Part shown: piece after piece, positions 1 to 7,626 of the stretch
How positions within the stretch are numbered: position 1 is the first letter of the stretch
Layout: each line of letters starts with the position of its first letter
Assembly: GCF_900094565.1 (NCBI RefSeq)
Contig: NZ_FMAF01000019.1
Span: 46,888 to 110,887, forward strand
Source of the DNA: Martinezella lusitana
GTDB taxonomy: Bacteria; Pseudomonadota; Alphaproteobacteria; Rhizobiales; Rhizobiaceae
Direction of reading: 5' to 3'
DNA length: 64,000 nucleotides
Translations under genes and position numbers: made by a program
Notes under the pieces: generated by a model
What the model was told of the DNA's origin: nothing
The model's database searches: none
The model's input: the letters and a program-made list of their open reading frames with translations, nothing else

Positions 1-1016
1 ACGGCAACCGCACGGTTGAGCGTCACCACCGGAGATGGCGTCAGCTTCTCCAGCACCTGGTAGAGCAGGTCGATCTCCGCCCAGTCCGTGTCTGCAGCGC
101 GTTTCGCTCGGGAGTGCAGGGCGGCGATTGCCGCCTGTACCTGGTAAGGTCCGCGGCGGCGATGACGGATCGCCTTGTCGAGCAGAGCTAGCGCCTCATC
201 GATCGATGTCCGGTCCCAGAGCGAACGGTCCTGCTCCTCCAGCAGAATGATCTGTCCGTCCGCATCGAAGCGCGCCGCCTTTCGCGATTGCTGCAGCAGC
301 ATCAGCGCCAACAGCGCCATGGTTTCCGGCTCGCCGGGAAAGATGCGAAGCAACAGCCGGCCGAGCCGGATCGCCTCGTCCGCGAAGGCGGCAGCCTCGC
401 GATGCGTTCCGCCGGCGGAGTAACCTTCGTTGTAGATCAGATAGATCATGGCGCAGACGAGAGCCAGCCGTTCGCTCCGCTCGACGGCATCAGGCGTTTC
501 GAACGGGACGCCGGCGGCCGCAACCCGCGCCTTGGCGCGGGTAATGCGCTGCTCCATCGCGCTTTCGCTGACTAGAAAGGCCCGGGCGATCTGCGGCACC
601 GAAAGACCTGAGACGATGCGCAAGGCCAGGGCGATCTGCTGGGTCGCCGGCAGGTCCGGATGGCAGCAGATGAACAGCAGCCGGAGAATGTCGTCACGGT
701 AACCCGAGCCATCGAGCCGTTCGGCAAGATCGCTCTCGGCGTCGCCAGTATCCGAAATCGTCTCCTCGTCCGGCAGGCTCTGCAGTCTCGCCTGCTTGCG
801 CACCGTATCGATACCGCTGTTGCGGCCGACGAAAATCAACCAGGCAACGGGGTCGCGCGGCGGCCCCTTGTCGGGCCATGTCTTCAAGGCCCTGAGGCAG
901 GCCTCCTGAAAGGCCTCCTCGGCAATATCGAGATTGCGGAAATAGCGCAGCAGTGCACCCAGCGCCTGCGGCCGCGCATTGGTGAGCGCGATGTCGATCC
1001 AGCCAATATCCGTCAT
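1..1016 (-). CDS. ECF sigma factor with C-terminal TPR-like extension (ECF42 type), partial
   Basis: Cut by the left edge; about 338 codons are open from the ATG at 1016 to base 1. The N-terminal part has sigma-70 region 2 and 4 features (AEEAFQEACLRALKTWP, then FLVSESAMEQRITRAKARV). It is followed by a long extension (YNEGYSAGG, LLLRIFPGEPETMALLALML, VVTLNRAVA) typical of COG4941 sigma factors. In group ECF42 this extension is known to replace an anti-sigma factor in controlling activity. The start overlaps the stop of the upstream DGPF/YCII gene in an ATGA, so the two are translationally coupled, as is usual for the group. The stimulus cannot be read from the sequence. Confidence 0.9.
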   Translation of the reverse strand, partial: MTDIGWIDIALTNARPQALGALLRYFRNLDIAEEAFQEACLRALKTWPDKGPPRDPVAWLIFVGRNSGIDTVRKQARLQSLPDEETISDTGDAESDLAERLDGSGYRDDILRLLFICCHPDLPATQQIALALRIVSGLSVPQIARAFLVSESAMEQRITRAKARVAAAGVPFETPDAVERSERLALVCAMIYLIYNEGYSAGGTHREAAAFADEAIRLGRLLLRIFPGEPETMALLALMLLQQSRKAARFDADGQIILLEEQDRSLWDRTSIDEALALLDKAIRHRRRGPYQVQAAIAALHSRAKRAADTDWAEIDLLYQVLEKLTPSPVVTLNRAVA

Positions 1017-1387
1017 GTCGCAACCGTCCCCGGCCTGAACACGTAAAGCGGGCGGATCTCGTAGGAGCCTGCACCCGGATTAGCTTCGGCCAATTGTTTC
1101 GAGAATTCAATCGCTTCGTCGAGCGTTTCGAAGTCGATGACATAGAAGCCCAGCAATTGCTCTTTCGTCTCGGCGAAGGGGCCATCGATGACGATCGGCT
1201 CGTTCTTGCCCTTGCGCAGCGTCGTTGCCGCTGTCGTCGGCATCAAACGCGCTACGGGGCCAAGCTTGCCCGCCTCGGCGAGCGGTGTCTGCACGGCAAT
1301 CAGCCGCGCCATCGTCGCGTCCTCCTGCTCCTTGGACCAGGCGAATACGGTATCTTCGTCGTTGTAGCATAGGATTGCGTAGAGCAT
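1013..1387 (-). CDS. YCII-related DGPF protein, partner of the ECF sigma factor
   Basis: 124 aa if started at MLYAILCYND, which has a GGAAGG ribosome site 6-7 bases upstream; in-frame codons extend further but lack such a site. The protein has the YCII fold pattern and the signature DGPFAET (in VIDGPFAETKEQLLGFYV) that names the DGPF family. DGPF proteins are co-encoded with ECF42 sigma factors; their biochemical role is unsettled. The stop overlaps the sigma-factor start (ATGA), indicating one transcript. Confidence 0.9.
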   Translation of the reverse strand: MLYAILCYNDEDTVFAWSKEQEDATMARLIAVQTPLAEAGKLGPVARLMPTTAATTLRKGKNEPIVIDGPFAETKEQLLGFYVIDFETLDEAIEFSKQLAEANPGAGSYEIRPLYVFRPGTVAT

Positions 1388-1467
1388 AGGGACCTTCCTC
1401 TCCATTAAAGACGAAGAAGTATCACCCGTGCCGACAGGTGACGTCAAAAAATTATCGCGGGAAGAAG

Positions 1468-2415
1468 CTAGGTATCGCTGCGCTTGATCGTCAAAGTACC
1501 CGCTTTTGCGTCAAGCTCCGCAACGGCACCGATCAATGCGCTCACCGGGCTATTCCCATGCCCGAGCGGCAGGCCACCGAGGACCGGCACACCAAGCATA
1601 TCAAGATGTTCGCGCAGGATATCGATGATCGAGAAATTGCGGTCGAACTCGAAACCGGTGAACTGACCGATGGCGACCCCCGACAGGCCATTCAAATGGC
1701 CCGCCTTGCGCAGCATCGTCAACTGCCGGTCAACATGCCCGCGATACACGTTGACCGCTTCAAGAAGCAGGATGGCGCCGCGCAGATCCGGCAATGCCCA
1801 GCCGGCCGTCGTAGCGACCATATCGAGATTCCCGCCGATCAATCGCCCGCTAACCGTTCCACTCGTCGTAAGATGGGATGTCGGCTCTTCCAGGCGCGAG
1901 TTGATGACGATGTCCTGGGTTGTCATCAGCACCCGGCGCAACGAATGGTTCGTTTCCGCACTGACGGTGTCTTCGTTCGGTCCGGCAAAAAACGCTCCGT
2001 GAATGCCGATCTGATGACAATGCTTCAAGAAACTGAGGTGCAATGCGGTGATATCGCTGAAGCCGACAACAAACTTCGGATCGCGCCTGGCGGCCGCAAA
2101 ATCCAATTGATCAGCGATCCGATAGGATCCCTTGCCACCGCGTGTGGTAAAGATCGCCCGAATATCGGGATCACGAAGCGCGGCATTGAAATCCGCCAGC
2201 CGCTCTTCATCGGTTCCGGCAAGATAGTCCCGCTTACAAAAAGCATGCTCGCCGAAATCGACGGTGAGACCCCAGTCTTTCAGCATTTCAGCATGTCTCA
2301 AAACCATGCCTCTATCGGGCGGACTGGCGGGAGAGACAAAACGTATTCTATCGCCCGGCCTGAGTGGTGGGGGCATCAGCATCTGATTGAAATTTGCGTG
2401 ATCCAATGATTCCAT
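1468..2415 (-). CDS. LD-carboxypeptidase, peptidase family S66 (LdcA/MccF-like)
   Basis: 315 aa. S66 peptidases remove the terminal D-Ala from murein tetrapeptides in the cytoplasm, or cleave microcin C-like conjugates (MccF branch). Visible family landmarks are PLRPGDRIRFVSPASP at the N-terminus, the nucleophile Ser near residue 120 in VVGFSDITALH, the oxyanion segment IFTTRGGKGSYRI, IGGNLDMVATTAGW, a candidate Glu in AILLLEAVN and the C-terminal His in GLPLGHGN. So the Ser-Glu-His triad looks complete. The start is uncertain: a second ATG at residue 12 (MLMPPPLRPGD) fits the family better, and neither has a good ribosome site. Substrate branch not assigned. Confidence 0.85.
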   Translation of the reverse strand: MESLDHANFNQMLMPPPLRPGDRIRFVSPASPPDRGMVLRHAEMLKDWGLTVDFGEHAFCKRDYLAGTDEERLADFNAALRDPDIRAIFTTRGGKGSYRIADQLDFAAARRDPKFVVGFSDITALHLSFLKHCHQIGIHGAFFAGPNEDTVSAETNHSLRRVLMTTQDIVINSRLEEPTSHLTTSGTVSGRLIGGNLDMVATTAGWALPDLRGAILLLEAVNVYRGHVDRQLTMLRKAGHLNGLSGVAIGQFTGFEFDRNFSIIDILREHLDMLGVPVLGGLPLGHGNSPVSALIGAVAELDAKAGTLTIKRSDT

Positions 2416-2473
2416 GCCACGATCTTGGCATGAAACGTTGACATTCGTCAGCCTCCGACGAACGGCCAGCCCG

Positions 2474-3283
2474 TCAACCCAACAACGGGTTCAGGGTCGC
2501 TGCCTTTTTCGATGCCGGCCGCCTGGCCTTCACGTCAGCTTCGGACATCTTTGCAGCTTGCGCCCTGCCCTTCCATAGCGGCAGGCCGACGGATTGCGAC
2601 ACGGCCGGATCAGCCGTGAAGATGGGATAACCACGCTCCAGCAGCCGCTCGAGAATTTCGCGATCCTTGCGGACATGCAGCCGAGCGAGATTTTCCTGAT
2701 TGTAGACATGTCCGCCGGAATCGGGATTGATCCCGGTGATGATCACTTCGGTCGCACCGTTATAGAGCGCGAAGAGCACGGCATTGATGCCATTCGAACA
2801 TTTGTCGTCGGCGCCCAGCTCGCTGCATTTCACGCCGCCGACCCGGTCCAGAAGCGCCATGCGCTTGTAGCGATCGACGATCTCAAGCCTGTCGTAACGG
2901 TAGTTGAACGCCTTCAGCCCCTCTTCCAACCGCTGGAGCTCCTTCCGCCACAGCAGGACGTAAAGCATTTTCGTGCGCTCCCCGTTCAGAACGCGGCGCA
3001 CCTCGACGGCGTTGGTGTTCGTTCCCTCGATCTGGTTGAACTGGACGAGGGTGACGTCGGGGGTCTCGATCCCCCAGGCCTTCGTCACCACCTGCGAGCC
3101 ATTGATGGTGATCACCCGGAAGGTCTCGTCGAAATCCGCAGGCTTATTTGACACCGGCGCGGATCCGACCACAAGAACAGGCCCCCGAAACGGTTCCGGC
3201 AGGACGGGCGGCTTTGGCCGGGACAGATGATACTTGATCTGTCTGTAGATATGCTTCTTCAGTTCCGTAAATTGAGCAGCCAT
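2474..3283 (-). CDS. conserved protein of unknown function, possibly glycosyltransferase-like
   Basis: 269 aa, no signal peptide or clear membrane segment. The N-terminal third contains a Rossmann-like strand-loop (GPVLVVGSAPVSNKP) followed by VITINGSQVV, which resembles the nucleotide-sugar binding start of sialyltransferase-like (GT42/GT29) or MptE-like proteins. Later segments are GVKCSELGADDKCSNGINAV and TEVIITGINPDSGGHVYN. The C-terminus is basic and Ala/Lys-rich (KARRPASKKAATLNP). No enzyme activity can be assigned. It stands alone between glpK and the LD-carboxypeptidase gene on the same strand. Confidence 0.7.
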   Translation of the reverse strand: MAAQFTELKKHIYRQIKYHLSRPKPPVLPEPFRGPVLVVGSAPVSNKPADFDETFRVITINGSQVVTKAWGIETPDVTLVQFNQIEGTNTNAVEVRRVLNGERTKMLYVLLWRKELQRLEEGLKAFNYRYDRLEIVDRYKRMALLDRVGGVKCSELGADDKCSNGINAVLFALYNGATEVIITGINPDSGGHVYNQENLARLHVRKDREILERLLERGYPIFTADPAVSQSVGLPLWKGRAQAAKMSEADVKARRPASKKAATLNPLLG

Positions 3284-3452
3284 TGCGCGCCTTGTCGTCT
3301 CCCAGAAGGCGTTGGTCCGATGAAGGATCTATTCCGCGAAGGGTGACTCGAAGCACCCACGCCGCAAGTATCGCTGCTCTCCCTTATATAAGCAAAATAA
3401 AGAAATCTTACACGGCATAACCTGCGGTGAGGCATAGCCGGCTAAGATGGCC

Positions 3453-4949
3453 CTACCGCGTGCTCAAGGTACGCGCTACCGCGTTTTTCCATCCCTTCAG
3501 TTTGGCATTTCGCGTCCTGTCGTCCATGTCAGGCTCGAATCGCCGGTCGCGCGCCCAAGCCTTGGCGAAGCCGGCACGGTCCGGCCACACGCCGGCGCGG
3601 CTGCCCGCGAGCCACGCAGCACCGAGTGCCGTGGTTTCCAGAATGGTGGGACGGTCGACGCGCGCGTTGAGCAGATCGGCGAGCCGCTGCATCGTCCAAT
3701 CGGAAGCGACCATGCCACCGTCGACGCGCAGTACCGTGTCCTGGCCGCTGCCGTTGCGCCAATCCTTGTGCATGGCATCCAGCAGGTCGCGCGACTGGTA
3801 GCAGACAGCCTCCAGCGCCGCCCGGACGATTTCCTCAGGCCCGGTATTGCGCGTCAGCCCGAAAATGGCGCCGCGGGCATCCGGATCCCAATAGGGCGCG
3901 CCGAGGCCGGTGAAGGCCGGCACGAGATAGACCTCCTGCATCGGATCGGCCTTGGCCGCCAACTCGCCGGAATCCGAAGCGCGCTGGATCGTCTTCAGCC
4001 CGTCGCGCAGCCACTGCACGGCAGCACCCGCAATGAAGATCGAGCCTTCCAGCGCATAGGTCGTTTCGCCGTTCAGCCGGTAAGCGATGGTCGTCAGCAG
4101 CCGGTTCCTGGAACGAACCATATCCGCGCCGGTGTTGAGCAGCGCGAAGCATCCGGTACCATAGGTGGATTTCATCATGCCGCGCTCGAAGCAGGCCTGT
4201 CCTATCGTCGCCGCCTGCTGGTCGCCGGCAACGCCGAGGATCGGGATCGCCGCGCCGAAAAGCGACGGATCGGTGATGCCGAAATCGGCGGCGCAATCCT
4301 TCACGTCAGGCAGCATCGCAGCCGGGACGCGCAGGATGTCGAGCAATTGCCTGTCCCATTCGTTGCTGCCGATATTGTACATCAGCGTCCGCGAGGCATT
4401 TGTCGCATCGGTGACAAAGCTCTTACCGCCCGTCAGCCGCCAGATCAGGAAGGTATCGATCGTGCCGAAACACAGGTCGCCCTTGCCGGCGCGCGCACGG
4501 GCGCCCTTCACATTGGTGAGCAGCCAAGACAGTTTGGTGCCGGAAAAATAGGGATCGAGCAGCAGGCCGGTGTGGCGGGTGAAGAGCTTTTCAAGATCCT
4601 GGCGCTTCAGCTTCTCGCAATAGCTCGCGGTGCGGCGGTCCTGCCAGACGATCGCATTGTGGATCGGCTTGCCCGTCTCGCGATCCCAGACCACAACGGT
4701 CTCGCGCTGATTGGTGATACCGAGCGCGGCGATGTCCTTGGCCGTGATGCCGGCGGCCTCGATCGCCTTGCGGACGGTGAAGAGGACGGATGACCAGATC
4801 TCTTCGGGATCGTGCTCGACCCAGCCCGGCTTCGGATAATGCTGGGTGAATTCCTTCTGTCCGACGCCCGCAACCTTCATCTTGCCGTCGAAAACGATAG
4901 CCCGCGTCGACGTCGTTCCCTGGTCGATCGCCAAGATATAGCCGCTCAT
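3453..4949 (-). CDS. glpK: glycerol kinase
   Basis: 498 aa, the usual family length. Phosphorylates glycerol with ATP to sn-glycerol 3-phosphate (EC 2.7.1.30), FGGY family, cytoplasmic. Start chosen at MSGYILAIDQGTTSTRA because GGGAGG lies 6 bases upstream; the in-frame extension to 5057 has no ribosome site. Family motifs include DQGTTSTRA (ATP phosphate loop), NQRETVVVWD, GVAGDQQAATIGQACF and LRVDGGMVASDWTMQRLADL (FGGY signature). It is monocistronic here and diverges from bdhA; no glpD or glp transporter gene is adjacent. Confidence 0.97.
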   Translation of the reverse strand: MSGYILAIDQGTTSTRAIVFDGKMKVAGVGQKEFTQHYPKPGWVEHDPEEIWSSVLFTVRKAIEAAGITAKDIAALGITNQRETVVVWDRETGKPIHNAIVWQDRRTASYCEKLKRQDLEKLFTRHTGLLLDPYFSGTKLSWLLTNVKGARARAGKGDLCFGTIDTFLIWRLTGGKSFVTDATNASRTLMYNIGSNEWDRQLLDILRVPAAMLPDVKDCAADFGITDPSLFGAAIPILGVAGDQQAATIGQACFERGMMKSTYGTGCFALLNTGADMVRSRNRLLTTIAYRLNGETTYALEGSIFIAGAAVQWLRDGLKTIQRASDSGELAAKADPMQEVYLVPAFTGLGAPYWDPDARGAIFGLTRNTGPEEIVRAALEAVCYQSRDLLDAMHKDWRNGSGQDTVLRVDGGMVASDWTMQRLADLLNARVDRPTILETTALGAAWLAGSRAGVWPDRAGFAKAWARDRRFEPDMDDRTRNAKLKGWKNAVARTLSTR

Positions 4950-4992
4950 GCATTCCTCCCGCCTGTTGCGTCCCAAACCAACAGATACGCGA

Positions 4993-5024
4993 GCAAAACG
5001 AATGTGAAAAGAAAGCAAAACGAA
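4993..5024. repeat. two direct copies of GCAAAACGAA upstream of glpK
   Basis: The decamer GCAAAACGAA occurs at 4993-5002 and again at 5015-5024. The copies are 22 bp apart, that is two helical turns on the same DNA face, 44-75 bp upstream of the glpK start. This is the arrangement expected of half-sites for a dimeric regulator, for example a DeoR/GlpR-type repressor. That identity is inference only. Confidence 0.45.
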
Positions 5025-5184
5025 ATTTTTTATCGAAAAATACGCTCTTCCGTTCACGGCATCGTGGTCCTCGGGGACGTAAAAGAGTCTTGCGACGATG
5101 CGATTGCCATATCCGCAGGTTTGGGACTAGGCTCAAACCGCTTTTGCGTTGCAGCAAGAAGCTGCGCTGTCCAAGGAGAAGATC

Positions 5185-5961
5185 ATGGCTAGAACAGTTG
5201 TCGTCACCGGTTCCACGAGCGGTATCGGCCTCGCCATCGCGACCGCCTTTGCCGCCAAGGGTGAGAATGTCGTCATCAACGGCTTTGGAAAGCCTGAGGA
5301 AATCGACGCGATCAAAAACAAGCTTGAGGCGTCCGGCGGCGGCAAAGTGATCTACCATCCGGCCGACATGACCAAGCCCGCCGAGATCGCCGACTTGATC
5401 GCCACAGCCAATTCGACCTTCGGCAGCGTCGATGTTCTCGTCAACAATGCCGGCATCCAGCATGTCGAGAAGATCGAGGATTTCCCGATCGAGAAGTGGG
5501 ACCAGATCATCGCCATCAACCTGTCGAGCTCCTTCCACACGATCCGCACGGCGATCCCGTTGATGAAGGCCAGGAAATACGGCCGCATCATCAATATCGC
5601 GTCCGCCCACGCCCTCGTCGCCTCGCCCTTCAAATCGGCCTATGTCGCGGCAAAACATGGTATAATGGGGTTGACGAAGACGGCGGCACTTGAGCTTGCC
5701 GAGTTTGGCGTGACCGTGAATGCCATCTGCCCCGGCTATGTCCTGACCCCGCTCGTCGAGGCGCAGATCCCCGACACAGCCAAGGCACGCGGGATGACCG
5801 AGGAGCAGGTCAAGAACGAGGTCATCCTCAAGGCGCAGCCGACGCATGAATTCGTCAAAGCCGAAGAGATTGCTGCCTTGTCGATCTATCTCGCCAGCGA
5901 CGAGGCGCGCCAGGTCACTGGAACACACGTCTCGATTGACGGTGGCTGGACCGCGGAATAA
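5185..5961 (+). CDS. bdhA: D-3-hydroxybutyrate dehydrogenase
   Basis: 258 aa, a short-chain dehydrogenase that oxidises D-3-hydroxybutyrate to acetoacetate with NAD+, the last steps of poly-3-hydroxybutyrate use. Start at MARTVVVTGS with AAGGAG 7 bases upstream. Motifs: TGSTSGIG (cofactor loop, residues 7-14), VLVNNAGIQ, and the catalytic Tyr-Lys in SAYVAAKHGIMGLTK; the C-terminus DGGWTAE is typical. It is followed by xdhA and xdhB, reproducing the bdhA-xdhA2-xdhB2 operon reported in Sinorhizobium meliloti, which strongly supports the substrate. Confidence 0.95.
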   Translation: MARTVVVTGSTSGIGLAIATAFAAKGENVVINGFGKPEEIDAIKNKLEASGGGKVIYHPADMTKPAEIADLIATANSTFGSVDVLVNNAGIQHVEKIEDFPIEKWDQIIAINLSSSFHTIRTAIPLMKARKYGRIINIASAHALVASPFKSAYVAAKHGIMGLTKTAALELAEFGVTVNAICPGYVLTPLVEAQIPDTAKARGMTEEQVKNEVILKAQPTHEFVKAEEIAALSIYLASDEARQVTGTHVSIDGGWTAE

Positions 5962-6033
5962 CGATAGACGGTTAGGGCCGGTTTGGCGCCTGCGCATCCG
6001 GCCCCTGCCAACGAAAGATAATTCGGGAACGAC

Positions 6034-7500
6034 ATGAACGACAGCATCCGCTTTATCCTCAACGGCGAGGATATCTCGCTCTCAAATCTGCGCCCCACCG
6101 AGACGCTGCTTGATTTCCTGCGCCTCAAGCGGCGCCTGACGGGAACGAAGGAAGGATGCGCGGAAGGTGATTGCGGCGCTTGTACCGTGCTGGTCGGCCG
6201 CCTGATCGATGGCGGGCTTCACTACGAATCCGTCAATGCCTGCATCCGCTTCGTCGGCTCGCTGCATGCGACCCACGTCGTCACGGTCGAGCATCTGGCG
6301 GCCCAGAACGGCACCCTTCATCCGGTGCAGCAAGCCATGGTCGATTGCCACGGCTCCCAATGCGGCTTCTGCACGCCGGGCTTCGTCATGTCGCTCTACG
6401 GCCTCTGGCTGACGACGGAAAAACCGGGCCGGGCGCAGATCGAAAAGTCCCTGCAAGGCAATCTCTGTCGCTGCACCGGTTACGAACCGATCGTCAAGGC
6501 GGCCGAGCAGGTCAGCGAGAAGCGACCGAGCGCCCTCTTCGATCCCCTGGAAAAGACCAGGGCCGACATCATCGCCCGCCTCTGGGCCATGCAGAGCGCC
6601 GACACCATCACCATAGCCGAGGGCGAGGATCGCCTCATCGTGCCGGGTTCCGTTGCTGCCCTGGCACAGGTGCTTGCCGACGAACCGAAGGCGACCGTCG
6701 TCGCCGGATCGACCGATGTCGGCCTCTGGGTGACCAAGCAGATGCGCAGCCTCAACCCTGTCGTTTTCATCAATCATTTGAGCGACCTGCAGAAGATCAC
6801 CGTTGAAGATACGGGCCTGACCATCGGCGCCGGCGTCACCTACAGCCGCGCCTTTACCGCCATTGCCGAAAAAATCCCCGCGCTTGCAGGCCTCATCAAC
6901 CGCATCGGCGGCGAGCAGGTGCGCAACATGGGCACGATAGGCGGCAACATCGCCAACGGTTCGCCGATCGGCGATTCACCGCCGCCGCTGATCGCCCTTG
7001 GCGCCACCGTCAAGCTGCGCTCGGTGGCCGGCACCCGCAGCCTGCCGCTGGAGGATTTCTTCATCGACTACGGCAAGCAGGATCGCAACCCCGGCGAATT
7101 CGTCGAAAGCGTCTTCGTGCCGTACCCGGCTGCTTCAGCGCATTTTGCCGTCTACAAGATCACCAAGCGTCGTGACGAGGACATTACAGCCGTGCTGGGC
7201 GCCTTCCACCTGACGCTCGATGATGCCGACAAGGTCGCCGATATCCGCATCGCCTTCGGCGGCATGGCCGGCACGCCGAAGCGCGCCCGCACCGTCGAGG
7301 CCGAGTTGATCGGCAAGCCCTGGATGGAAGCGACCGTCACAGCCGTCCGAGCCGCCTTCGACGCCGATTACAAGCCGCTGACCGACTGGCGCGCCACCGC
7401 CGAATACCGACAATTGACCGCCAAGAACCTGCTCATCCGCTTCTATCTGGAAACATCGGGTGCATCGCAGGAGCTGAAGCGTTTCGAGGTGCTGGCATGA
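6034..7500 (+). CDS. xdhA: xanthine dehydrogenase small subunit (2Fe-2S and FAD domains)
   Basis: 488 aa. The N-terminal ferredoxin-like domain has Cys42, Cys47, Cys50 and Cys70 (GCAEGDCGACTVLVG...NAC). The second cluster domain has Cys110, Cys113, Cys145 and Cys147 (SQCGFCTPGF, GNLCRCTGYEP). From about residue 200 there is a CO-dehydrogenase-type flavoprotein domain (VVAGSTDVGLWV, VRNMGTIGGNIANGSPIGD). It passes electrons from the molybdenum subunit to NAD+ during hypoxanthine/xanthine oxidation to urate. It lies 72 bp after bdhA and upstream of xdhB. Confidence 0.96.
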   Translation: MNDSIRFILNGEDISLSNLRPTETLLDFLRLKRRLTGTKEGCAEGDCGACTVLVGRLIDGGLHYESVNACIRFVGSLHATHVVTVEHLAAQNGTLHPVQQAMVDCHGSQCGFCTPGFVMSLYGLWLTTEKPGRAQIEKSLQGNLCRCTGYEPIVKAAEQVSEKRPSALFDPLEKTRADIIARLWAMQSADTITIAEGEDRLIVPGSVAALAQVLADEPKATVVAGSTDVGLWVTKQMRSLNPVVFINHLSDLQKITVEDTGLTIGAGVTYSRAFTAIAEKIPALAGLINRIGGEQVRNMGTIGGNIANGSPIGDSPPPLIALGATVKLRSVAGTRSLPLEDFFIDYGKQDRNPGEFVESVFVPYPAASAHFAVYKITKRRDEDITAVLGAFHLTLDDADKVADIRIAFGGMAGTPKRARTVEAELIGKPWMEATVTAVRAAFDADYKPLTDWRATAEYRQLTAKNLLIRFYLETSGASQELKRFEVLA

Positions 7501-7586
7501 TGAAATGTTTTGCATCCATTCAGCCGCATTTCACACGCTCCGCGCCGATGACGCTATCGGATCGCAGCAGATACCTCTTCGCCCTC

Positions 7587-7601
7587 CTCCCCGCTGGGGA
7601 G
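7587..7601. repeat. stem-loop in the xdhA-xdhB gap
   Basis: CTCCCC-GCT-GGGGAG is a perfect 6-bp stem inside a run reading CCTCC...GGGGAGAAGGG. Such CTCCCC/GGGGAG elements are common intergenic repeats in rhizobial genomes. The gap between xdhA and xdhB (126 bp) is unusual for two subunits of one enzyme, and this element is the only structure seen in it. Confidence 0.5.
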
Positions 7602-7626
7602 AAGGGAAACGGCGGAGGCTTGAACA

